NCBI GenBank assembly: GCA_030425505.1
Contig: JAUIAB010000003.1
Coordinates: forward strand, 64,001 to 128,000
Direction: 5' to 3'
Source of the DNA: Bacteroidia bacterium
GTDB lineage: Bacteria > Bacteroidota > Bacteroidia > Cytophagales > Flammeovirgaceae
Length of the DNA stretch: 64,000 bases
Made by a program: the position numbers and the translations under genes. Below the pieces are notes generated by a model. It was not told the DNA's origin and did no database searches. It saw only the letters and a list, made by a program, of their open reading frames with translations. Of this stretch, positions 8,608 to 16,835 are shown piece after piece (the first letter of the stretch is position 1; each line of letters opens with the position of its first letter).

Positions 8608-11394
8608 ATGAACTATAAACTTCTAAGCATCTTATTATTAATCATTTGTTCTATTAAGACTTATGGTCAAAGCAAACAAGTCGATATTCCAGATGTTATT
8701 TCTTTTGGAAACATAAACCTGATAATAAGCCGACCAGGAAAAGAAAGGATTAATGAAAAAATAGAAAGTCTAACTAAAAGTAAAGTTCACTATCAAAATT
8801 TTGTTGAAAGGTGTCACTTATTTTTCCCTCACATTGATCAAGTGCTTAAACAAGAAGGTGTCCCACAAGAGTTTAAATATCTAGCCCTACAAGAGAGTGC
8901 TCTTTCTGCCGATGCCACATCAAAAACTGAAGCTGTAGGTTTTTGGCAGTTTAAAGATTTTACAGCGATGGAATCAGGTATGAGAATAGATAATGATATT
9001 GATGAAAGAAAACATATTCTCACTTCTACAAAAGCAGCAGCTAGATACTTGAGAAAAAATCATTTTCTCTCTAAAAACTGGCTTCATGCACTACTTTCCT
9101 ATAATCTAGGATATTCTGGTGCATCTAATCACATTGAACCAAAAAAAATAGAGTCTACTGAGATAAACCATGAGACTCACCAGTATATTATTCACTTTCT
9201 AGCACATATGCTAGCTTTTAATAATACTGATGAGCTTAACCATAGTGGATTTGTGTTACTTCAAATGGATGAAGTAAAAGGAAAAAGACTGGATGATATA
9301 GCCAACGAAGCTGGCATTGATCTGTATGAGCTTTTAGAGTATAATACCTGGATTACTAGTGATAAAATACCCTCTGATAAAGATTATTCTGTTATGGTTC
9401 CAGCTGACTTTAATGAACCAGATACCAAAGTATTTACTTTAAAAAACATTCACTACCCTGTATTGAAAAATACAAGCCCTGAGTTTCCAGAAGAAGAAAA
9501 GCTTGTAGTAGCAAGTGAAAATACAGATTCCAAAGAGGAAATAGATTTAACCCTACCTGCCTGGAAAAGGTTTGAAGCAGAAACATTTCCCCAACAAGCT
9601 ATTTATCCTATTAAATATAACCCTGTAGAAAAAGAGGTAGGTGGGTTTACGTTTACCTTCTTTACAGCCAACGATCTCCCCGCTGTGATTTCCCATGAAT
9701 CATTGGATGCAGAAAAATTCTGCCAGTTATTTGATATTAAATTATCTAAATTCAAAAAGTATAATGACTTAAAAGAAACTGACTGGCTAAAAAAAAACCA
9801 GCTTTACTACTTCCAAAAGAAAAAAAGTAAGCTCTCAGCAAATTTTCATACAGTGATCGGAGAAAAAAACCTTTGGGAAGTAGCTCAAAGATACGGCATT
9901 TGCCTTAAGCCTTTAATGAGAAGGAATAAAGGGTTAAGCTTTTCTAACTTAAAAAGGGGAACTGTCATCTGGCTTTCTCAAAAAAGAAAAAGAAAAAACC
10001 CAGTTGAAATTAAAAACATTCAAATCCCTGAATATAAACCTAAAAAAACAAATTCACCAATTTCACTCGGTATTACGGTTGCCGACACTAAAATCGAGAA
10101 AGAAAACACTTCTTTAAAGGAAATGAATGTCTCAGAAGAAAAAGTATTTGCTTCTGAAAAGTTAGCACTCCATGATCCTTCTGAATTTAAATATCACAAA
10201 GTAAATGAAGGAGAAAATCTATTTTTACTTTCTCAAATTTACGATGTTACTATATACGAGCTTTCTAAAGTAAATAATATAGATACCATTGAACCTCTCC
10301 AAAAAGGGCAAATCATTAAAATACCTACTATCAAAAAAATAGAAATTGCTAAGTATGTAGCAGAGAGCTCACCATCAAAACCAAAGACTAGAAATACAAC
10401 TATAAGAGCTAAATCAAAAAAACCAAGAAGTTATAAAGTAGCAGATGTTCCTCAAAAAAATATTTATACCGTAAAACGAGGAGATTCTCTCTGGAAAATA
10501 GCCAAAGATCAAAAAATCAGTGTTACCAACCTTGTTGCTTGGAATGACTTGCCAGGAACTAGAATAGATATCGGTCAGAAACTAATCATTAGACCTCCTG
10601 AGACAAAAAACACTCCATCAAGTAAAAATAACGAGATCACGAAACCAACAACAACTGCTGTTAGTCCTTCTACCATTTTTCATAAGGTAAGAAGAGGAGA
10701 AACGCTGTATTCCTTATCTAAACGCTACAATGTGGCTACCCGAGAAATTTTAAAATGGAATGGTATGAAAGAATCATTTGCATTGAAAATTGGAGATAAG
10801 ATTATTGTTTCTGACCCAACTATTTCTGATAAAAAAGAACCTTCTTCCAAAAAGGAATTTCACACAGTCAGGTCTGGAGAAAGTTTATCCGTAATAGCCG
10901 CAAAGTATAAAATACCGATTGAGTATTTGAGAAAGTGGAATGACTTATGGAAAAGTGATTTGATTAGGACTGGTCAAAAAATCTATCTCACCGAAAAACC
11001 TGAATCTAATATTAGTGAAAAACCAAATTCGAGTAACTCTGAAAAACTAGTGGAGACATACCATAATGTAAAAAGAGGAGAAAGCCTTTATTCTATATCT
11101 AAAAAATATGATGTTAAAATTTCTGATATAAAAAGCTGGAATAATCTAAAAACTTCTTCTCTTGATGTGGGAGATAAACTTCTAATAAAAAGCAAAGAAC
11201 GCTCAAAAATTAATACTGATGCTGTTACCAACACAGATTCAAAAACGAAATATCATATAGCTGAAAAAGGTGATACATTATATTCACTATCAAAGAAGTA
11301 TGGTATTTCTGTATCAAAAATCAAAGAATTAAATAATAGAAAAAGTGATGCTCTCAAAGAAGGTGAAAAAATTATAGTCACATGGAAACCATGA
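8608..11394 (+). CDS. Membrane-bound lytic murein transglycosylase D-like protein with multiple LysM domains
   Basis: 928 residues. A signal peptide (about 1-20, ending TYGQ) is followed by an SLT domain with catalytic Glu E96 in LALQESALSADA and GFWQFKDFTA. A middle part holds degenerate LysM-like units (for example FHTVIGEKNLWEVAQRYGI). Six clear LysM modules fill about residues 527-927; each has a V/A-xx-G-[ED]-[ST/N]-L start and ends with a GDKIIV-type strand. MltD proteins cleave peptidoglycan in the periplasm, and LysM repeats bind its glycan strands. Most MltD proteins have two to four LysM modules, so six or more is high. The modules look tandemly duplicated. Confidence 0.93.
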   Translation: MNYKLLSILLLIICSIKTYGQSKQVDIPDVISFGNINLIISRPGKERINEKIESLTKSKVHYQNFVERCHLFFPHIDQVLKQEGVPQEFKYLALQESALSADATSKTEAVGFWQFKDFTAMESGMRIDNDIDERKHILTSTKAAARYLRKNHFLSKNWLHALLSYNLGYSGASNHIEPKKIESTEINHETHQYIIHFLAHMLAFNNTDELNHSGFVLLQMDEVKGKRLDDIANEAGIDLYELLEYNTWITSDKIPSDKDYSVMVPADFNEPDTKVFTLKNIHYPVLKNTSPEFPEEEKLVVASENTDSKEEIDLTLPAWKRFEAETFPQQAIYPIKYNPVEKEVGGFTFTFFTANDLPAVISHESLDAEKFCQLFDIKLSKFKKYNDLKETDWLKKNQLYYFQKKKSKLSANFHTVIGEKNLWEVAQRYGICLKPLMRRNKGLSFSNLKRGTVIWLSQKRKRKNPVEIKNIQIPEYKPKKTNSPISLGITVADTKIEKENTSLKEMNVSEEKVFASEKLALHDPSEFKYHKVNEGENLFLLSQIYDVTIYELSKVNNIDTIEPLQKGQIIKIPTIKKIEIAKYVAESSPSKPKTRNTTIRAKSKKPRSYKVADVPQKNIYTVKRGDSLWKIAKDQKISVTNLVAWNDLPGTRIDIGQKLIIRPPETKNTPSSKNNEITKPTTTAVSPSTIFHKVRRGETLYSLSKRYNVATREILKWNGMKESFALKIGDKIIVSDPTISDKKEPSSKKEFHTVRSGESLSVIAAKYKIPIEYLRKWNDLWKSDLIRTGQKIYLTEKPESNISEKPNSSNSEKLVETYHNVKRGESLYSISKKYDVKISDIKSWNNLKTSSLDVGDKLLIKSKERSKINTDAVTNTDSKTKYHIAEKGDTLYSLSKKYGISVSKIKELNNRKSDALKEGEKIIVTWKP

Positions 11395-11503
11395 GATAGT
11401 TTCAAAAGTAGTTTAAGTAGGCATTTGGTTATAAGTAGTGCCCCGCATTTTTTTGTAAAGTAAATTAAGACCCCGTATATAATAATTTAAATAACAATCA
11501 TTC

Positions 11504-13633
11504 ATGAAAATTAAATTTACACTAAGTATAGCAGCACTTATTTTTTTAGCGAAGTGTGCTGATAAAGAAAGTGATCAAATGAAGTTGACTTATCCAGAAA
11601 CAAAAAAAATGGATATATCTGATAATTACTTTGGAACAGATGTATCCGATCCATACAGGTGGTTAGAAAATGATACCTCCTCAGAAACTGAAGCCTGGGT
11701 TAAGGCACAAAACAAAGTAACCGATCAATACTTAAATTCCATACCCTATAAAGAAAAAATCAAAAACAGGTATACTGAGCTATATAATTACGAAAAAGTT
11801 TCCAGCCCTAGAAAAATAGGCAATTACTTTTTTTACTACAAAAATGACGGACTTCAAGATCAGTCCATTATCTACTATAAAAACCAAAACACTGGAGAGG
11901 AAAAAGTTTTTATAGATCCTAATAAACTATCTGATGAAGGAACAGTAGCTATATCTCTACTCGGCAACTCATCTGATTATAAATATTTAGCATACTCTGC
12001 CTCTGTTGCAGGGTCAGACTGGAGGGAGATCAGAGTTAGAGAAGTAGAAACCAATAAAGAATTAGAAGATGTATTAACTTGGGTTAAATTCTCTGGAGCT
12101 TCCTGGTACAAAGATGGGTTTTTCTATAGCAGATACCCAGAAAATAAAAGTGGAAATGAGCTTTCAGGTAAAAATGAATACCATACTGTTTATTATCACA
12201 AATTGGGAACTCCTCAACCAGAAGATATTATAATTCATCAAAACAAACAATCTCCAGACTTACTCTATTTCTGCTCCGTTACGGAAGATAAAAACTGGGT
12301 AGTTTTATATGAACAACAGGGAACAGAAGATCTAAATGTGTACTTTAAGGAGACAAAAAAGCTGAAAGATCCTTTCCAGCCTTTAATAACTGGTTTTACA
12401 GGTTCTCACTCCGTTATAGACTACCACGATGGTAAATTTTACATGCATACCAATGAGGATGCTCCCAACTACAAGCTAGTTGCTTTTGACCCTTCTAAAG
12501 TAGATAAAGAAAATTGGGAAACAATAATTCCAGAAAAAGATAATTATCTGCAAGGAGTATCAACTGCTGGAGAAAGACTTTTTGCTCAATATTTAAAAAG
12601 TGCCAGAAGTGAAATAATCTGCCTTGACTACAAAGGCAACAAAATAAGGGAAATAAACTTACCAGGTCTTGGTTCAGCTGGTGGATTCAATGGAGAAAAA
12701 ACAGACAAAGTCACCTATTATGGTTTCTCTTCTTTCACTAACCCTCAGTCTATTTATCAACTGGATATAGAAACAGGCAAAACCACTCCGTTTTTTACAC
12801 CTAAACTAACATTTGACCCATCTAAATATGTTGAGAAACAAGTTTTTTACAAAAGTAAAGATGGTACTGATGTAAGTATGTTTATTGTACATAAAAAAGG
12901 CTTAAACCTGGATGGAAACAACCCAACTTTGCTCTACGGGTATGGTGGTTTTAATATAAGCTTAAGTCCTTGGTTTAGCACCTCAAGAATAGTCTTATTA
13001 GAAAATGATGGTGTATTTGCTATGCCTAACCTACGAGGTGGTGGAGAGTATGGTGAGAAATGGCATGAAGCAGGGATGAAGATGAACAAACAAAATGTTT
13101 TTGATGATTTTATTGCTGCTGCTGAGTATCTCATAGCTAAAAAGTACACTTCAAAAGACAAACTCGCTATCAATGGAGGATCTAACGGAGGATTACTTGT
13201 TGGTGCTTGCATGACACAAAGACCAGACCTATTCAAAGTTGCTATTCCTCAGGTTGGAGTACTCGACATGTTAAGGTTCCACAAGTTTACTATAGGCTAC
13301 GCATGGACACCAGAATATGGTCATAGTGAGGAAAACAAAGAAATGTTTAGCTATTTATACAACTACTCCCCGGTACACAACCTAAAAGAAGGTGTCTCCT
13401 ACCCTGCTACACTCATTACTACTGCAGACCATGATGACCGTGTAGTACCTGCACATTCTTTTAAGTTTGCAGCTACTCTGCAAGAAAAGCACAAAGGAAA
13501 CAACCCAGTCTTGATTAGCATTCAGACAAAAGCTGGACATGGTGCTGGCAAGCCCGTTTCTAAAATAATAGAAGAAGAAGCTGAAAAGTGGGCATTTGTT
13601 TTTTGGAACATGGAATATAAAGAATTGTACTAA
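11504..13633 (+). CDS. Prolyl oligopeptidase family serine peptidase (S9A), probable lipoprotein
   Basis: 709 residues. The N-terminus ends in LIFLAKC, a lipobox-like site, so the enzyme is probably periplasmic or outer-membrane anchored. A seven-bladed propeller region (about 80-430) precedes an alpha/beta hydrolase domain. The triad is visible: Ser near 560 in NGGSNGGLLVGA, Asp near 645 in DHDDRVVPAHSFK, and His near 678 in KAGHGAGKP. LRGGGEYGEKWH is the S9A oxyanion-region signature. It should cleave short peptides after proline. The gene stands alone and is followed by a shared terminator. Confidence 0.94.
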   Translation: MKIKFTLSIAALIFLAKCADKESDQMKLTYPETKKMDISDNYFGTDVSDPYRWLENDTSSETEAWVKAQNKVTDQYLNSIPYKEKIKNRYTELYNYEKVSSPRKIGNYFFYYKNDGLQDQSIIYYKNQNTGEEKVFIDPNKLSDEGTVAISLLGNSSDYKYLAYSASVAGSDWREIRVREVETNKELEDVLTWVKFSGASWYKDGFFYSRYPENKSGNELSGKNEYHTVYYHKLGTPQPEDIIIHQNKQSPDLLYFCSVTEDKNWVVLYEQQGTEDLNVYFKETKKLKDPFQPLITGFTGSHSVIDYHDGKFYMHTNEDAPNYKLVAFDPSKVDKENWETIIPEKDNYLQGVSTAGERLFAQYLKSARSEIICLDYKGNKIREINLPGLGSAGGFNGEKTDKVTYYGFSSFTNPQSIYQLDIETGKTTPFFTPKLTFDPSKYVEKQVFYKSKDGTDVSMFIVHKKGLNLDGNNPTLLYGYGGFNISLSPWFSTSRIVLLENDGVFAMPNLRGGGEYGEKWHEAGMKMNKQNVFDDFIAAAEYLIAKKYTSKDKLAINGGSNGGLLVGACMTQRPDLFKVAIPQVGVLDMLRFHKFTIGYAWTPEYGHSEENKEMFSYLYNYSPVHNLKEGVSYPATLITTADHDDRVVPAHSFKFAATLQEKHKGNNPVLISIQTKAGHGAGKPVSKIIEEEAEKWAFVFWNMEYKELY

Positions 13634-13640
13634 ACAAAAA

Positions 13641-13688
13641 AAACCTGTCTTTCTGAATAAAACTAAATTCAAAGACAGGTTTTTTTAA
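13641..13688 (+). terminator. Bidirectional intrinsic terminator between convergent genes
   Basis: AAACCTGTCTTT (13641-13652) pairs with AAAGACAGGTTT (13671-13682), followed by T residues on the plus strand and, read from the other side, preceded by A residues that give a U-run on the minus strand. It sits between the prolyl oligopeptidase and the minus-strand gene ending at 13697. Confidence 0.9.
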
Positions 13689-13696
13689 TAACTCAT

Positions 13697-15136
13697 CTAC
13701 TTCACTCTTTTAATTTCATATTCCAAAAAGGCTTTATGCAAATCAGAGTACCTCAAAAAATGGTAGTAATCTTTATATCTAAAGCTAGTAGATAAATCGT
13801 AGTTCTTACTCAATGAAGATATTTTTCTACTAAAATTATACCGCTTGGCATCCTTAACTTCTTGATCCTTCAAGTGTATAAATGAAGGTGACAATACAGT
13901 CTTAAATGTCACTGTTTTTACTGTAGGAGGAGTATAGTAACCGTATGTTTCAAAATTATTACTAGGCTGAGGACCAAAGTTAAATGAAGGAGGTGTAATG
14001 TAGTAATAACTATTAGGCATGTACATATGATGCATCATCCAAAAATTATTATGATAATAGTTAAATGATGCAGAATATAAAGATCCGAGTTCTACTATAT
14101 AGTTACCATCGATATCTTCATTAACCGAAATTGCAGGTCTGTTTGCATAAACTTTATTAAATAGCTTTGCGGTTTTTTTAACTGCATTAGTAGTACTTGC
14201 TACTGAGTTGTAAAACTCTATATCAGAATTTCTAAAATGAATATCTTCTGATTTAGAAATAGGAAATGATTTAAGAATTGACCCTTCTTTTAAATCAAAA
14301 ATATTCAGTGCCCCAATTTTATTATTAAAATAAACCTGTAAAAGCTGAGCCTCCTTTATTACAGCAGCCGTCTTTGTAAACCGAACATTTTTGCTTTTAG
14401 TTAGCTTTTCATTTTGAAAGTTTAAGTATTGAACTTTTTCATTTTCTAAGTTTAATTCAATAATAGATGTATTTTTTTCTTCATCATACAAAAGAAAAAT
14501 CTTATCTCTATCATGGAAAATTTTTCTGGAAGCATTCAATGACCGTATGTCCATATATTCCTCCAAATCTACCTGAATCCATTTTTTCTCTACAAAGAAA
14601 TCATCAAAGTCAATATCTCGTATCTGAAAAGATGCCATTTTAACAATTTTGCCATTACTCAATTGAAGAACTTCTACACTTTTATTCTCTTCACTAAAAC
14701 CCAAAACTATAAATGCATCATCATGTGGATAAGAACCAAAAAATTTCAAACCCTCAATCTTATCAAAAGCTATATCCATTTTAGTCTTACTAAAATCACT
14801 AGTATTTATATCCCAGGATTTGAAAGTGTAAACTTCATTTTTTGATGAAACTTCATAAAAATGAACAATATCATTATTTCGCTGAGTCCAAGTAAAATCT
14901 GGGATTTCAAGGTTAAGGTTTTCGAAAACTTGCTCGTTTATTAACTTTCTATTCTTGTCTAGATATTTTACTCCATACTTTTTTGAATTCATGAAAAAAT
15001 ACAGAATACTCCCATCTTTGTCTGCATGACATTTTATATAAGATATTTTTTTAAAAGGTCGTTGTACCTGACCAATCTGAGATTCTTGCGAAAAGCAGAA
15101 AACTGTGCTCAGTAGAAACAATATAATCGTTTTCAT
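13697..15136 (-). CDS. Exported protein of unknown function (beta-propeller-like)
   Basis: About 479 residues from the Met at 15136, chosen because it starts a good signal peptide (MKTIILFLLSTVFCFSQ); the frame is open seven codons further upstream. The mature protein has regularly spaced beta-rich segments about 45 residues apart, which could be propeller blades, and a Tyr/Asn/Pro-rich insert near residues 355-385. There is no T9SS sorting domain and no lipobox. I do not recognise the family. It is the last gene of the M23-bactofilin-AtpZ run, so a cell-envelope role is possible but only by context. Confidence 0.72.
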   Translation of the reverse strand: MKTIILFLLSTVFCFSQESQIGQVQRPFKKISYIKCHADKDGSILYFFMNSKKYGVKYLDKNRKLINEQVFENLNLEIPDFTWTQRNNDIVHFYEVSSKNEVYTFKSWDINTSDFSKTKMDIAFDKIEGLKFFGSYPHDDAFIVLGFSEENKSVEVLQLSNGKIVKMASFQIRDIDFDDFFVEKKWIQVDLEEYMDIRSLNASRKIFHDRDKIFLLYDEEKNTSIIELNLENEKVQYLNFQNEKLTKSKNVRFTKTAAVIKEAQLLQVYFNNKIGALNIFDLKEGSILKSFPISKSEDIHFRNSDIEFYNSVASTTNAVKKTAKLFNKVYANRPAISVNEDIDGNYIVELGSLYSASFNYYHNNFWMMHHMYMPNSYYYITPPSFNFGPQPSNNFETYGYYTPPTVKTVTFKTVLSPSFIHLKDQEVKDAKRYNFSRKISSLSKNYDLSTSFRYKDYYHFLRYSDLHKAFLEYEIKRVK

Positions 15137-15174
15137 ATCAGCATTTATGTGTAACAAAGATTTTAGGGTATTAA

Positions 15175-15402
15175 CTATGCCCTCTTAATAACAGAATAGA
15201 TGGCTCCTACAAAGCCAATAGTTACTAAGACTAATGTAAAAATTGGAAAGTTTGTACTTAGCCAATCATCTAGTTTAATACCTAAAAAAATAGAAATCCC
15301 TAAAATGGCTCCAATCTTCCAGGCAAGAGTTGTCAGCTGCAAAAAAGATTTATTACTCCACTGACGCTTTTGCTTTTTTTGGTGCGGCTTCTTTTTTTCC
15401 AT
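15175..15402 (-). CDS. AtpZ/AtpI family small membrane protein
   Basis: 75 residues: a very basic N-terminus, then two membrane helices (about 26-45 and 51-72) with the AtpZ-type GxxLGxxLDxxL pattern (ISIFLGIKLDDWL). AtpZ/AtpI proteins help assemble or supply Mg2+ to the F-type ATP synthase and usually precede atpB. Here no atp gene follows within the window. Its start overlaps the 3' end of the bactofilin gene by 50 bases in another frame, and no alternative ATG exists nearby. Confidence 0.85.
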   Translation of the reverse strand: MEKKKPHQKKQKRQWSNKSFLQLTTLAWKIGAILGISIFLGIKLDDWLSTNFPIFTLVLVTIGFVGAIYSVIKRA

Positions 15403-15793
15403 CCAATCCTTCTACATCGAAGTTTATTTTCTCTCCCATCTTACAGTTACCATTAAATTTAGCCCCTGCTTCAATAATAAGTTTATTTGTATTAATATCT
15501 CCTCCAATATTAGATGTAGCTCTTAGTAAAAGAGTATCTTTAATCATTATTTTTCCTGTTACTTCTCCTTCTATTTCTGCACTAACAGAATAAATATTTC
15601 CTTCTACTTTACCACTAGAGCCTAAAACAACTTTTGCTTTAGACTGTATGTTACCTTTTACACTACCATCTATTCTGATGCTCCCATGTGTTTCTATATC
15701 ACCAGTTATGCTAGTTCCTTTAGCTATATGATTGTTGGAGTTTATTAATTCAGCTTCAGCCATTTTTTCTTTACCAAAAAGACTCATATTCAA
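15353..15793 (-). CDS. Bactofilin family polymer-forming protein
   Basis: 146 residues with the bactofilin core (about 20-115) of short beta-helix turns rich in Gly and Val/Ile, such as SIRIDGSVKGNIQSKAKVVL and GKVEGNIYSVSAEIEGEV. A Lys/Ala/Glu tail follows. Bactofilins form membrane-associated filaments that position peptidoglycan enzymes. The gene directly follows an M23 peptidase gene (51-base gap), the same pairing known for Helicobacter CcmA with Csd-type peptidases. The 3' end overlaps the AtpZ start. Confidence 0.92.
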   Translation of the reverse strand: MNMSLFGKEKMAEAELINSNNHIAKGTSITGDIETHGSIRIDGSVKGNIQSKAKVVLGSSGKVEGNIYSVSAEIEGEVTGKIMIKDTLLLRATSNIGGDINTNKLIIEAGAKFNGNCKMGEKINFDVEGLDGKKEAAPKKAKASVE

Positions 15794-15844
15794 TAAGTTA
15801 CTTGATTACAAATATTAAAATTATGACACTAAAAACCAAAGTTA

Positions 15845-16723
15845 TTAATTAAAAACAATAAAATCCTCTGCATTAACAGGTAAACCATTGTACCAAAGCT
15901 CAAAATGTAGATGCGGACCATCTGTCAACTCTCCAGAGTTACCAATGATAGCAATCATATCCCCTGCACTAACAAACTCACCTACAGACTTTAAAACAAT
16001 AGAGTTATGCTTATATACAGATAATAAATCTCCTTTATGCTGAACACCTAAAACATACCCTCCATCCTGTGTCCATGAAGAAAAAATAACCGTCCCATCA
16101 GCTATTGATTTTATAGGCTCCTCTTTGTTGGCTACAATGTCTGTTCCAAAGTGTTCTTCCAGAGCATTGAATTTCTTAGATACCACACCATTAATGGGAG
16201 GAAAAAGAAACAAATCTTGTAATGCCTCTTTCCTATTCAAATTAATATTAGTTAGATGTGCTGACCCCAAATTAAAATCATCAAATTGTTCTCTAAAAAT
16301 AGAATCAATAGGATCTACTTTATTTACGTCAATATCCGTTAATGCCCCCTTATTAATAGGCTCATTTTCAATATTTTCTAGCGAATCACTTTTACCATTC
16401 AAACGGTTTACTAAATTTTGCAAAAATTGATCTTTAACAAACACTAGGTTTGATAATGAATCTACTTTTTGCTCTAACGTAATCAACTGCCTATCTGCCT
16501 GCATAAACTCAACTCGTGGATCGAACCATTTTGCGAAAAGAGTAGTAACGAGAATGAAGCTAATTCCAGCCAAAGACAAAAAAGTCAAGCCAAGAATGCC
16601 AACAATTTTTAAGTATGTAAACTTAAAAGTAACTTTTTCTGCAAAATTTTCTTCATTTCGAACAATAAGTTGAAACCTGGTTTTTAAGCCTCTTAAAAAT
16701 GCTTTTCTTCTTTTTCTTGCCAA
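15845..16723 (-). CDS. Membrane-anchored M23 family peptidoglycan endopeptidase
   Basis: 292 residues. A basic N-terminus, one transmembrane helix (about 32-60), a coiled-coil stalk (about 75-115) and a C-terminal LytM domain. The zinc ligands are visible as HFGTD (about 194-198) and HLHFELW (about 274-280). It should cut peptide crosslinks in the periplasm. It heads the operon with bactofilin, which suggests a cell-shape or local wall-remodelling module in which the cytoplasmic bactofilin scaffold recruits the enzyme through its short N-terminal tail. Confidence 0.93.
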   Translation of the reverse strand: MARKRRKAFLRGLKTRFQLIVRNEENFAEKVTFKFTYLKIVGILGLTFLSLAGISFILVTTLFAKWFDPRVEFMQADRQLITLEQKVDSLSNLVFVKDQFLQNLVNRLNGKSDSLENIENEPINKGALTDIDVNKVDPIDSIFREQFDDFNLGSAHLTNINLNRKEALQDLFLFPPINGVVSKKFNALEEHFGTDIVANKEEPIKSIADGTVIFSSWTQDGGYVLGVQHKGDLLSVYKHNSIVLKSVGEFVSAGDMIAIIGNSGELTDGPHLHFELWYNGLPVNAEDFIVFN

Positions 16724-16835
16724 GACTAACTAATTTTAGATCCAATTATAAAATGAAGCTTAACAAACTAAGATTACAATTAGCTTGTTAAACAGTTTTA
16801 TATTTCTAAATGCAAGATATTAAATAAGAGCTACA

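Noticed and set aside
15137..15157. Upstream start (seven extra residues) of the exported protein ending at 13697
   Set aside because: The Met at 15136 gives a standard signal peptide; the extension would put acidic and polar residues in front of it.
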